A DNA stretch of 64,000 nt, from positions 1,178,001 to 1,242,000 of the forward strand of contig JAGMWG010000016.1 in the NCBI GenBank assembly GCA_020744225.1. Direction: 5' to 3'. Shown here piece by piece: positions 35,373-46,856 of the stretch. A model generated the notes under the pieces. The model saw nothing but the letters and a program-made list of their open reading frames with translations, had not been told where the DNA came from and did no database searches. Made by a program: the position numbers and the translations under genes. How positions within the stretch are numbered: the stretch's first letter is position 1; every line of letters begins with the position of its first letter. Source of the stretch: Paraphoma chrysanthemicola. Taxonomy: Eukaryota > Ascomycota > Dothideomycetes > Pleosporales > Phaeosphaeriaceae.

Positions 35373-37534
35373 ATGACTTCGGCAGCAGCTTCAAACGCCG
35401 TCGACATGGCGATGAGCAACGAACCCAAGGTTGCCACTCCATTGTACGAGATTGGCGAAAAGCAAGCGCTTGCCCGCTCCGACACCACTGGTAGTCACCA
35501 GGTTGCCCCGCCAGTCGAGTTTGACGCCGATCTTGAGGGTGAGGAGCCCACGTTGGAGGAGCTCGCCACACTCCGTCGTGTATCTGGCAAGATCCCGTGG
35601 ACCGCTTTCACCATCGCCTTTGTCGAGCTGTGTGAGCGCTTTGGCTACTACGGTTGCCAAGTTCTCTGTATGTGATACGGTATTACTGTCCCTGGTATGC
35701 TTGGACTAATCTTTGATAGACACCAACTTCGTCCAGAAGGACCTGCCAATCATCGACGGCGTTCCGCAGACAACTGGCCGTGATCCGCGAACTGATGGCC
35801 AGCCTGGTGTAAGTTCGGTCACAATTTGCTCCAAAGAAGTCGCGTACTGACATTACAGGCACTCGGTATGGGACAGCGTGCCTCGTTCGGCATCGGTACC
35901 TTCAACTCTTTCTGGGCATACACCACACCCATTATCGGCGCCATCATTGCAGATGAGTACCTCGGCCGCTTCAATACCATCTTCATTGCCATCGCATTCT
36001 CTATTGTCGGCCACATTTTGCTCATCATCTCGGCGGTTCCTCCGGTCCTCACTAGCGGCAAGGCCATCGCGCCCTTCATCCTCGGCGTGATCACACTTGG
36101 ATTCGGAACCGGTGCATTCAAGGCAAACATTTCGCCGCTTATTGCTGAGCAATATCGTCAGTCCAAGCCGCGTGTCATCAAGGATCCCAAGACGGGCGAG
36201 CGTGTTATTTCGGACCCAAACATCACCATCTCGCGTATCTTTCTCGTAAGTGCGAACCCTGGGTACTATTGAAGCTGTTAATGACGTCATTGCAGTACTT
36301 TTACATGTTTATAAACATGGGGTCTCTTACTGGCCAGATCGGCATGGTGTACGTTGAGAAGGTAGGTCAAAGTGTGGGAGGTCGTCACGTGTTTTCCCAC
36401 TCCCAGACGTCCCCACCCCTCCAACCACGAACTTGAACACCAAACTGACTCAACTCTGTAGTACGTCGGTTTTTGGTGTGCATTCCTTCTGCCAACCATT
36501 TTGTTCTGCTGCTGCCCGATTGTCCTTTGGTTCTGCCGCGGAAAATACCACTTGAGCCCGCCAACGGGCTCTGTGCTCATCCGCGCCATCAAGCTCCTCA
36601 AACTCGCTACCAAAGGCAAGTGGTCCGCGAACCCCGTTCAGACGCGCAAGAACTTCAAGTCCGAGCGCTTCTGGGAGGATGTTAAGCCGAGCCATCTCGG
36701 TTCCGCTAAGCCAGGCTGGATGCAGTTTGACGATGCTTGGGTCGACCAGGTCGCACGTGGTCTGCGCGCCTGCTCGTGCTTCACATGGATCCCTCTCTAC
36801 TGTAAGCCACAATTCTTTCACCTCAATCGTCAAGTGCTAATTCTTCATCAGGGCTATCATACAACCAGATGAACAACAACCTCACGTCTCAGGCCGCGAC
36901 CATGCAGCGCAACGGCGTTCCCAACGATCTCATCACGAACCTTAACCCCATCTCCCTCGTGATCTTCATTCCCATTGTCGACAACTTTCTGTACCCCGCG
37001 CTCCGAAAGGCTGGCATCAAATTCACCCCCATCAAGCGCATTGCCTTCGGCTTCGTTCTCGCCTCGCTCGCCATGGTCAGCGCTTCCGTCATCCAGCACT
37101 ATATCTACAAGCTCGGTGCGTGCGGCAAATATATGAACGAATGTGACACCTTCGCGCCAGTCAACGTCTGGACACAAGCCGTGCCGTACGTGCTCGTCGG
37201 CTTCTCCGAAATTTTCACATCTATCACCGGTCTGGAGTTCGCATTTACCAAGGCGCCCAAGAACATGCGCTCGCTCGTCACATCGTACTGGCACTTCATG
37301 TCAGCTTTCTCCAACGCGATTGGCCAGGCCCTTGTCTCGCTGTCCGAGGACCCGTTGCTGGTGTGGAACTACGCGGTGGTCGCAATCCTGGCGTTTATCG
37401 GTGGATGTCTCTTCTGGCTGCACCAGCGCCCGACAGATAAGAAGGAGGATATGCTCAACATGTTGCCAGACTCGAACTACATTGGCAAGGATCGTAGGCA
37501 CAGTATTGCGGAGGAGAACACGCGCCACGCTTGA
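35373..37534 (+). CDS. PTR2: PTR2/POT family di- and tripeptide transporter
   Basis: A proton-coupled oligopeptide transporter of the plasma membrane. Six exons: 35373-35667, 35720-35808, 35859-36245, 36296-36361, 36462-36801 and 36852-37534, all with canonical sites, giving 619 aa, the usual length for fungal PTR2. The POT signature ExCERFGYYG lies at residues 86-94, where the Glu-Arg-Phe of helix 1 couples protons. The second signature is GTGAFKANISP. About twelve hydrophobic helices are spread over the protein. The N-terminal 70 residues are acidic and cytosolic, and the C-terminal tail is charged. The start ATG at 35373 (AACATCATGACT) is the first in-frame ATG. With secreted DPP5 upstream, the pair would suit extracellular protein use. 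Confidence 0.95.
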
Positions 37535-38184
37535 GCGCTCGGGGTGGTCTTGACTTGCGATGATGCTGCGGAGGGTAAAAGGGTGGCGGTGCTTAATGCA
37601 TTGCATAATGGTCACAAAGGACGTGTAAAGCTGCACTAACGTGTCGATGATACCTAATTGCTTTGCTTCCACAATCGAACTGCTCATTACACATTGTTGC
37701 TCCCTGTCATGCTTTCTAAAGTGGATCTAGAACTGTAGCATGTGTCAGCGTCCCAGTAAATCCACGTAGTCGGGGCAAGACGCCAGCTTTACTTCCGCCC
37801 CCATCCGCCGTCGCGGCGGCTCCCGCCACTTAGCGTCCGCCCGTACTAATCGTGCCTCCGCTGCCTCAGATCTGGGTTGAGCACTGACACCCTTCTCAAA
37901 ATGAACCTGGTCGTTCGCCAGCGAGGCTACACATTTCCTATACTGCAAGTTACATCAGTAGTACCGCCGTCCCAAATGCTTAGCGCAGCGCCCGAAACTC
38001 GCAGGTTCTCGCATGAGCCTGATGTCCGGCAACCTTTTGTAGGTAGAACAAGTCAAGCACTATGTTTGTGCATGTATGTATACAGCGCTCAGCGCGGACG
38101 ACGCCATACAGCAACCTGTAGACCTTCAGCGCACTGTTATGCCATTGAAGTATGGGAAAGAACTGCCCAAGGCTATTCCAGACC
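37535..38184. other. Intergenic, no supportable gene
   Basis: 650 bp of 3' region after the peptide transporter. A plus-strand ORF from 37877 has no recognisable features and overlaps the end of the relic that follows. Confidence 0.45.
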
Positions 38185-39087
38185 TTACATTAGGATACAA
38201 GAAGCACAGTCTTCTCGATCGAACTCAAACACTATCCCCATGAATGGCCCATTCCTAGAACCTCCCGTCTCTTTGAATGACTTGCCATTTCCTAACTCCC
38301 TCGTCGCTGTCTTGAGGGAAGCCAGTGTGCCTACACAGCCAAAGATTTTCCAGAAAATGTGATCGATGTACTTCTTCATGGTCTTGACAGGTACAATAGC
38401 CGCGCCGGAGATTGCTGAGTCAGTTCGTTTGCTGCAACGAAATCCCAACCAATCCGGAACGTCTGCAAGAGCGTCGAGCGTAGCCGATTTGGAGGAGCCG
38501 TCGGTGATCCTGAAACAAGGCAGTGGTCTGCCACCAACGCGAAGTTTCAACTTTTCTTCATCCGTAGCGAAGAAAGGAAGGGTGATTATGTAGGTTTGCG
38601 TTTTGGTGTTTGCCTGACGCGTTTGGTGGTGCCACACTCAGGCAATACTGGCCAGCGGCCTGCGTCGAAGACCTGAAGACTGGTCGAAGATTTCGGAAAT
38701 TGATTTCGTGAGATAGCGCGCGAAGCGCCATGAGTTCAATGAGTTTCCTCATGTCTGAGTCTTTGCCTTTATCCGCTGGTGCCGTACTGATCTCGTCTGG
38801 GAATTAGCGCTCGAGAATAGACAGTGGATACTTGTTCAGACGACGACATGCCTCTCCGGCAACTTTCTGAGCATCGGCTTCGGTTGGACATACGTTCACG
38901 TCCAGTGCACCGCCACGGACGAAGTATCTGTCACCTGGAGCAGGCAGATGTGAGCCAGGTCTGCCTGACCAGACTACATTTGTCATTTGAGCTGTCTTCA
39001 TCGGCGCGAACTCGGGAAACAGTCGATAATTCTTCTGCTCGCGTTCAGGAAGTGCGCTGTTCCAGACAACAATTCTTCAAGTTCGAT
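38185..39087 (-). pseudogene. Unrecognised broken gene
   Basis: Three adjacent minus-strand blocks look coding but do not join into one frame. Block 1 (about 39087-38804) reads RIVVWNSALPEREQKNYRLF and on to a TAA at 38804. The same frame continues after the stop with FPDEISTAPADKGKDSDMRK to about 38640. Block 3 (about 38640-38185) is in another frame and includes TLDALADVPDWLGFRCSKRT and MKKYIDHIFWKIFG, ending at the stop at 38185. A stop in block 1-2 and a frame change between blocks 2 and 3 suggest a decayed gene. Unusual short introns could also explain them. I recognise no domain. It lies at the edge of a region with other relics. Confidence 0.4.
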
Positions 39088-40839
39088 TATTCCTGAGACA
39101 TAGTGGCGTGAGACCAGAGTAGAGAGGTTGTGCAGCTTTTAGGATACCGATGGAAACTAGTCACGATTAGATCCAATGCTTCTGTAGAGGAAGCGTTCTC
39201 CGCGTCTGATGCAATGCAGACTAGAATTTGAGATGTTCCGCCTGGCTGTAGTTGAGATGAACATACGTACATACGTGATACATTATACATCCACAAACAT
39301 ATCTCCGCCTTCTGTATCTAGGTGGTGTTTGAGTTGAATTAAGAGAACTCTGCTTCTTGTATCGCGATGTAAGCCTCTGTTTAGCCTCAAATAAATATAT
39401 CCTACAAGTCGTTCGGACAATAATGCGCCGAAGGCCTACAGGCTTCTGCATAGTGTTATTCGCGCTGCGCGTTGCATACACACATGCACATACATATGCT
39501 TGAGTTGATATATACTTGAAAAGACTATAGGACATCGGGATCATGGGAGATTATGCGAATTTCGGTTATATTTTGACCTCTAGTGAGCCGACCCGCACGA
39601 AATGTGTGTGTGGTCCAAAGACGATATATCAGATCTTGTTTTACTGCCAAACAACGCGTCTACTATCTAAGCTGTGCTTATCGGTCTGTACATAAGAAAG
39701 GGTTGATACTGCTTCTGATCAGCCGAGTCTTGTAGGCATGCATAAGGATGGTGATGGTATCATTGTCGGCAGGGGTCTAATTGAAGTCAAGGTATTCATA
39801 ACTAACCTTGAATTTGAACAGCGGACCAGGAGTGTGGGCAGAACCACCAGGAGTCTGAGTAGAGGGAAGCTCCATGGCGATACCCAGGTAGTCAAGACAG
39901 ACTCTGTGACTTTCAGGGTCATGTCGAGAGTTTGATCATTGCTTCAATGACAGTGCGTAGTCGAACTCTTGGAGGCATGTCAATATCATGATGGCTGAGC
40001 TTACAGGCCGAGAAGAACCTTAGGTAATGCGGGACATGTCACGATCTGTGCACCTTGAAATCACAGGTAGACGAAGCTGCTTGGTCGCTGCCCCTTATCT
40101 ACCTTAAGAACTCAACTCATCCTCATCTTCGTCTTCATCGTCCAGAGCAGGTCGCCGCGGTTTACGAGACTGTAGCCGGCAATTTGTCGTAAGGATAGGC
40201 TGAAAAGCTTCTACATATTAGCTGGACTCGGATTTTCCGTGAAAGTGGGCGCAGTGCGGATACAGCCGACAGTTACGGTACCCAAGATTGTCTAGCTTAG
40301 GCCTACTCCAGAATTCCTGGATAGAGATTACGTGTATCCTGTTGTATTTAAGAAGAGCGTTCTGGATCAGACCTAGTATGAGTTCAACACAGCTGTGAGT
40401 TGCCAGGCCTCCATGCTCCAGAACTAGTACGGACCATACGATGCCACAACCATTATTTCTTTTCGCATTGATCATCACCCCAACTCGAGCATGAATTTCG
40501 TGCTCATATAGCAGATGCTTCCACCGAGAATCACGAGAAGAATAGTTAAGTAAACAAAACACAGACGTGCGCACGCATCAGCTAAGACAGTCACTCGAAC
40601 ACTGACAAGTAATCGGTCAGTGCAATAGCCCTGCCCTTGAGGCTGTACTGTACAAACTTTAATGATTGTGTAATGTCATGGTTCAGTAGAGTGCAGCTAG
40701 GAGTGCTTCACCTACGCGCTTCAAGCCTTGTGGGATCGATGCTAAGCATATAAGGACCCCTAGTCTAGCCTAGAAGAGCCTCTCTAGACTTGCATGCTGC
40801 CGAGAAGTTAGCAAAGGCCTTCTTGGGTGGTATCCTCAC
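39088..40839. other. AT-richer region with possible gene fragments
   Basis: No intact gene. A minus-strand ORF at 40574-40218 (118 aa, including HEIHARVGVMINAKRNNGCG) and a separate short frame at about 40200-40105, ending in a typical acidic tail (RRPALDDEDEDEDELSS) after a TTTTCAG acceptor, could be exons of one minus-strand gene. The donor between them is unclear. The remainder holds short AT-rich ORFs. Confidence 0.3.
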
Positions 40840-42777
40840 TCACTTTATCTGGACAGTCTTTGTCTCTAGATACGCGGACAGACCGTCGCGACCCAACTCA
40901 CGCCCTAGCCCACTCTCTTTCCATCCGCCAAATGGTACCTCTATGGAAGGCATGAACGACGTGTTAACACCGACTGTACCGGACTCAAGTTTACCGGCAA
41001 CACGCAGAGCCCGTGAAATAGACGATGTAAACACAGTTGCTGTGCGCAGTCAGTACCTTGTGGTCAAAAGCACCCTCACGGTGTCTTGCGTACCTGAAAG
41101 ACCAAATAACGTGTCGTTGGCCAGCTCCACAACCTCTTCTTCCGTGGAGAATGTACGTACAGTACCTACTCGACCAAATATCTCCTCCTTATAGATCTTT
41201 GCATCGAGGCCGGGGTCAACGAACAACGTCGGGGCAACGTAGTAGCCTTTGTCACCAACACGAACTCCGCCTGTTGCAAGGTTCGCTTCCTTTTTTCCTG
41301 TCTCAATGAAAGACATGACTCTCTCAAATTGGGAGCGATCAGCAAGGGGACCAAGCCCTTGTGTTTGGGAGAAGGCTGTCGTCAAGGCTTCGATGAATTT
41401 CGGCGCGATGTCCTTTTGAACCAACGTTCGCGACGACGCTGCACTAATTTAGCTCGACAATACTGACTGGGAGGGGTGGAGCGCTATCTATGCAAGCTTG
41501 TCCCGTATTGATAAGCAGTCCGGAAGCGCAGCTGGATTTTCTCGTCAGCTGCATCCCGTTTTGGAAGTCACTCGTACTCACTATTTGACGGCGTTTTCGA
41601 TGTCTGCGTCATTGAAAACAATGGCCGGCGACTTCCCACCGAGCTCCAATGTGACCCGTTTCATATTACTCTTCAAAGCCATTTCCTGTACCTTCTTTCC
41701 TGTAGCGACGGAACCAGTAAAACTGATCTTGGACACGTGCATATGCTGCGCCAGTAACGCTCCCGTACTTCCAGGACTTGACAGAATTTGAACGACCCCC
41801 GAAGGGAATCCGGCTCGCTTTATGAGGTCTCCCATCGCAGCAAGACCTAAAGGAGCCTTTTCGGAGCTCTTGAAAACAACCTGGATCTTGCGTTAGGAAT
41901 CGTTTTTCTTAATGCGCAGACTGACGTGGGAGAGGTCCAGCCGGGCAAAGCTGTGCAAGGCTGTGCAAGGTTTGGGACACATACCGTGTTTCCGGCGGCC
42001 AATGCAGGCCCAGCCTTCCATGCAAATGTCCTTCGTACATTAGATCCATAAAAGAAAGGGGTTTTCAGCATAAGTGGATACTAACGTGAGGCTTGCGTTC
42101 CATGGGGCAATGCCCGCACATACCCCTATGGGCTCATACGTAACGAAAGTAAATGGTTTGCCACCCTCCGACCTGAACGTCTGTCCAGGAATCTTATCCG
42201 CCCAGCCAGCATAGTCTACGAAATCAATGTCAACATCCCTTCTCAAAAGGTACTGGTCGTTACTTACAACGCCAAGCTTCCGTTGACATTTTTGTGATGA
42301 ATGGAGTCATGTAAGATGGTGCACCCATGGCAACTGTTTCTAGCTTGAACAGCTCTTCTCCATTCTCTTCAATCAGGTCGGCAAGCTTCATCATACAGCT
42401 TGCCCTCTGCGATGGGGTGAAGTCCTTCCATGGGCCAGATTTAAAGGCTTTCCTTGCATCGTCGACGGCCGCATCGACATCTTCCGGTCCAGCTACCGGG
42501 ACCTCAGATGTAACAAGCGTTTCATCTGCTGGATTGTAGACGGAGATCTTGTCTGATGATTTCGCATCCACATACTGAGGACGAATTAAAAATCGGTAAA
42601 GGTAGTAAACACTCAAGGTCTTGTTGCTCTAGTATGACACAAACAAAAGATGCTTATAGTAGAGCTTTAAAATCCTTGCTTTGCTGGCGCTTGAGATAAT
42701 TTGAGAAGTTTGACACTACGTACCTCGTTATTGATGAAAAGCTTGGCTTTGAACAAAGCAAGATTAGAAGTAGCTAT
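40840..42777 (-). pseudogene. Aldehyde dehydrogenase, start codon and splice donor lost
   Basis: A NAD(P)-dependent aldehyde dehydrogenase, otherwise complete. Eight exons fit: 42777-42724, 42574-42268, 42215-42086, 42030-41985, 41880-41582, 41531-41490, 41443-41094 and 41039-40840, about 475 residues. Family landmarks are all there: LFINNEYVDAKSSDK, IAPWNASLT, WKAGPALAAGNT, FTGSVATGKK, LELGGKSP (general-base Glu), INTGQAC (catalytic Cys) and PFGGWKESGLGRELG. Two faults stand out. Where the start should be (42777) the codon is ATA, in an otherwise ideal setting (CAAACATAGCTACT). After the catalytic Cys, intron 6 begins AGATAG instead of GT. Reading on there meets a stop within about 17 codons. 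Splicing at other sites fits the frame exactly. A hidden upstream start exon cannot be excluded. Confidence 0.8.
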
Positions 42778-43645
42778 GTTTGCGGTTCCTATGCAGGATT
42801 AGATACGCACAATACACTTCTTAACTATTCAGACCTAGCTACTCGGGTCGCCGGCACCTACAGTTCCCGTGTCCTTACGATCCTGCTATGGATCTAGAGA
42901 GGGGTCACATCTCGGAACGTTTGAATTCGTCTTGTTCCGTGGATGCAGCAGCCCAGCTTTTGGTGGGGATTTCGGCTGCGCTAATCATTATATGTAGAGT
43001 ATTGCGCTGCTCCAGACGTATCAAATGTGGATGTATGACTAACCGGGCCGACTGACTCACTTCCCCAGTCTATTGCGGGGCAACGTTACTAATCAGCCAT
43101 AATCATCCTGACTTGCAGCATACCTAATCACGTATACCAATCCACTGGAAACGCACATGCGTGGTAGCAGTATAGAATACTACTAAATCCACAGCAGAGA
43201 AATTCGAACTTCTCAAAGAAGCTGGCTATAAATGGTGTGGCCGCGCAGCATGATTACTTATCGCTTATCCCGGCACGAGGCGGTAGAGGTAGGAATCATT
43301 GAGGATCTCGTGATGGAGTGTGAACTGACAACTGTGCACAAGAGCTCATGCCAGAATCAGATCATTTGCCACTGGCAAATCAAGCGGGGAAGTCCTTGGC
43401 GATATGCGCGGGTAAGACTGTTCCGGAACCCTTCAGGAACATATGGTGGCGTGGAATGGCTGGATCTGATATGGCTCGCAGTCGTGAGTTAGTCGTACAT
43501 AGTACTTGGCTGAATGCGGGGACAGTCGTGACGTGAATAAGTAGTTGAGCTTGCATCTTTCGCCTCGTCCAAACTCTACAGCATTTGATGGTGACAAGAC
43601 ACTTCAGTCTCAATCCTTCTCAGCCTCCGAGATTTTCCTACCACA
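42778..43645. other. Divergent region between ALDH relic and ADH
   Basis: About 870 bp. A short minus-strand ORF (ATG at 42988, stop near 42905) starts MISAAEIPTKSWAAASTEQD and faintly recalls an alcohol dehydrogenase N-terminus. No other coding signal. Confidence 0.35.
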
Positions 43646-44895
43646 ATGGTTTCTAAAACTACTACCCAAGTCGAGATTCCAAAGAAATGTTTGGCAGGTG
43701 TAGTAGTCTATGAAGGTCCCAACTTTTTAATGGAAATTGAAGAAGTTGACGTCCCAGAACCTGGTAAGCAGTTTATAAGCCTTTCCCATTGTCTATGCTA
43801 AGTGTATAGGACCGGATGATATTCTTATCAAACTCAATGCTTCCGGCCTCTGTTATTCTGATATTGCATTGATGGCGGGAGAATTCCCACAGCGCATGTC
43901 TGCTTTTAACTGTAGAACCCCCGGCCACGAAGGATCCGGCGTTGTAGTCAAGCTGGGCGAGAATGTGAAAAACTGGAAAATAGGTGACCGAGCTGGAGTG
44001 AAGCCGATTCGTAGTGTTTGTAATGCATGCGAGTTGTGCTGGGATGGACTGGAAAATTACTGTCGGAATGCTACTCATAGCGGTAACACAGAGACTGGTT
44101 CGTATGGCAAAGCAGCGAGGACATGGAATGAAATGGTATCGGCTGATGCGGTGAAGGTACCTTCCAACATTATATTACTGCGCCTGCAAAGTATACGACA
44201 CCCATTCCAGATGGCGTTTCCGACGCGGTTGCTGCACCGCTTATGTGTTCTGGCCAAACAGCTTATGGGGCACTGAAGAATGCTGCACTTAAGTCTGGCA
44301 ACTGGGTCGTCTTCCCTGGTGGGGGTGGGGGTGTGGGAATCCAAGGAGTACAGATCGCTAAAGCCATGGGGTTCCGGCCAGTTGTTGTTGACACTGGCTC
44401 CCAAAAGCGTGACTTTTCATTGAGTCGTGGTGCTGAGGCATTCGTAGACTTTAAAGAGAGCAATAACGTTGCAGCCGATGTTATACGTATTTGCGATGGC
44501 ATTGGGGCACATGGTGTCGCAGTAACAGCGGCTCCAGCTTACAAAAATGCTGTTAGTTACGTTGGTAGCAGAGTCGGAGCTACGATCATGTGTATTGGCT
44601 TAGGTGAGTGTTCCTTCAGGGAAGTACTAGAGAATTTGAACAAATTAACCTCAAAATAGCACACGAGCCCATGACTGTGGGAGCCGATCCCTCTCAGTAC
44701 GTTTTCAGCAATTTGACTGTTACTGGAACCGCCATTGGAACTCAAAAAGATGCTCTCGAAGTTTTGGATTTTGCTCGTCGAGGCCTTCTTCAAGATATTA
44801 GTGAAGCTAGGCCTTTATCCATGCTGCCGCAGTCCGTGAAGGAATTGCGGGCAGGTCAGATACCAGGGCGTATTGTTATTGACTTCAACCTATGA
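43646..44895 (+). CDS. Zinc-dependent alcohol dehydrogenase (MDR family)
   Basis: A medium-chain NAD(P)-dependent alcohol dehydrogenase. Exons are 43646-43763, 43810-44150, 44192-44603 and 44660-44895, giving 368 aa, standard for yeast Adh1-type enzymes. Catalytic zinc ligands sit in GLCYSDIA and PGHEGSG; the structural zinc loop is CNACELCWDGLENYC; the NAD-binding motif is PGGGGGVGIQG. Intron 2 is very short: 41 nt if the donor is GTGAAG at 44151, or 35 nt if GTACCT at 44157, and both keep the frame. The next exon, YTTPIPDGVSDAVAAPLMCS, matches the family well. The coding sequence uses more A/T-ending codons than the conserved genes to the left. It faces an aldehyde dehydrogenase relic head-to-head, so alcohol-to-acid oxidation was probably a paired function. 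Confidence 0.9.
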
Positions 44896-45144
44896 AAGAT
44901 GGTAGAACTTGTAGTCACAGACTTTGACGATCGTTATTAATCTTGTATATTCTGTGTTCCTCTTGGCTACTCCCACGTTGGATGCCTAGCGGGCTGTCTG
45001 TATAGCCGCAGATTTGCTGTGAAACACGGTCCAGCGTTCATAACTAACGGTGTTTTTCTACTGACCGTGTGAGATTGCCCCAAGAATACCTCCACGACAG
45101 ATGTGTAATGTGCACCTATCGTGCGAATAAAACATAATATCTAG
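44896..45144. other. Intergenic, ADH 3' region
   Basis: AT-rich 3' flank between the alcohol dehydrogenase stop and the MITE-like element. No gene. Confidence 0.5.
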
Positions 45145-45370
45145 AGTCCGCAACAAGCAAGTAATCATTACTTGCAATTACTTGCACTTAGACCACACCT
45201 TATTTCTCAGTACGGGCACAGACAGAATAGAACATTTGAGTATAGCTTTACTTGTTTTGGGTGTGCGCACGGATCTAGTTAAGGTACTTCCTGACGTTGA
45301 CGGAGCAACAACGCTAAGGGCACTGTCCATCAAGTAACTAATACTTGCAATTACTTGCTTGTTGCGGACT
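45145..45370. mobile_element. MITE-like element with 21-bp perfect terminal inverted repeats
   Basis: The 21 bases at 45145-45165 (AGTCCGCAACAAGCAAGTAA plus T) are the exact reverse complement of 45350-45370. The element is 226 bp with no coding capacity. The repeat core extends inward: AAGTAATCATTACTTGC forms a hairpin beside the left end, and the ATTACTTGC word recurs on both sides. The flanks ATAATATCTAG and, inverted, GATATTATCAC are also partly symmetric, so the inverted repeat may extend outward imperfectly. I could not define a target-site duplication. Size, structure and lack of a transposase fit a miniature inverted-repeat transposable element moved by a partner elsewhere in the genome. 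Confidence 0.75.
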
Positions 45371-46856
45371 GTGATAATATCCCCTTCACTCTAGATACTG
45401 TGGTATATCGGTACAAGTGATTGAATATACAAGTCGCGAGAGCATGTGGGATAGTAGACCATCAGCGCATCGAAAAGTGGGCATTCGGCGGTACATCCTT
45501 AGGTGTCGAGATTTGAGAGCCTGTCTAGTTTGTTAGAATGAGAGGATACCCCGGGTATTATGTGGGGACTTTCGCTTATGAGCACACGGGCGCTGCGGAG
45601 AAGGTGCAGCGGAAGCCGGTACAGCCCGCACTTTGGCGGCTTCCATCACCCGTAGATGATCTGTCCCATTCAAGGGTCTGGTGTTGATCTTAGCTTAACT
45701 TAGCGCCACTGGGAGAGCTGTTCCGGAGCCAAGCACACAAACATAACCTAGGTACAAGGCGACGAGACGGATGAGTTGTCCCAAAGGTCCGAATATGAAG
45801 TGCTTTTCAGCCTGCTTCGAGGAATCCTCTGGGTCTTGCGTGACACAAGTGAATGTCGTGGGGAAAAGACTCGGAAAATGCTACTCAGCTTAAGAAATAA
45901 AAAGTTTCGAGAGGAAAGTCGTCCCAAGATTAGCGACGTATGCAAACGATATCGGAGGAGCTGACATTGAGGAAGCCGTTGGGCTCGGCGAAGAAGATAG
46001 AGTCGAGACAATACCTTCTGGTCATTGGCATCATCAGATCGCCTCTGAACGGTTCAATGAGGTGGTGGAAGAATGGTTCCGAGCGCGAAGCTTCTTGCCT
46101 GCCGCTTGATCAACTTCCACAATTTTTCTGCATAGCACCTGCTGTACAAAAGGTTGATAGCATATTGCAATGGCTCCGGGACCGACCTTCCCTCAACTGT
46201 TATTTCTCAAAATTGTCATGTTCCAAGACGTCATCAAATGCCGAAGACGTAAATTGTATAACGCCGCATTTCCGTTGTTGCTTCCGCGTTCTAGGTCGTT
46301 TCTCTGAACTGCCACCATTCTCGGTGCACCAACGTTGATGCGTCCAAAATACTAGCTTCTTCAGAGCACCCTGTCAGTACTCTCCCTTGAAAGCTGACGT
46401 CCACGTAGACAGATGCTACTACGGCCAGTTATGGGTCGAGTGTTGACGACGTTGGGTAACACCGGCTGCGGCCATGTTTGGATTGCTTGGAGCAACACAT
46501 GCCATCCTAAAAAGTAACGCGATAGCATGAAGCGCAGCTAGTCCTTTCCAGCGAGGTTCTTCCGTTGAGAATATCCACCTTCGCCCAGCCTTATGAGGCC
46601 GACAGCGGCTGCAGGATCAGCATCCCTGCCTTTTGCCCTGCGCACTTCAGATAGCCACCTTCCAGGTACGACTATGACCGGCAAATCAATGGCACGTGCT
46701 CAGACTACGGATGCAGGTCAGACCGCTCGTGCTATCGTGGCAAAGACGCGCCGTGCCGAAATGGAGGATCCAGGCCTCCCGTCTCATCCGAGCCCAAAGG
46801 CGCGACACCTCCGCTGAACTGGCTTGATGCTGTGCAGACCCGCTTCGACTGCAGCA
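45371..46856. other. Intergenic with one hydrolase-like relic
   Basis: 1.5 kb mostly without coding signal. The relic at 45906-46109 is listed separately. The right end is the promoter of the FAD oxidoreductase. Confidence 0.45.
45906..46109 (+). pseudogene. Fragment resembling the end of an alpha/beta-hydrolase
   Basis: A 67-codon open stretch without an ATG ends ETIPSGHWHHQIASERFNEV followed by VEEWF and a stop. A Gly-His-Trp before a final amphipathic helix is the usual place of the catalytic His in alpha/beta-hydrolases. No upstream lid, nucleophile elbow or clear acceptor is found; the frame is closed by a stop just upstream. It may be a terminal exon or a remnant. Confidence 0.3.
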
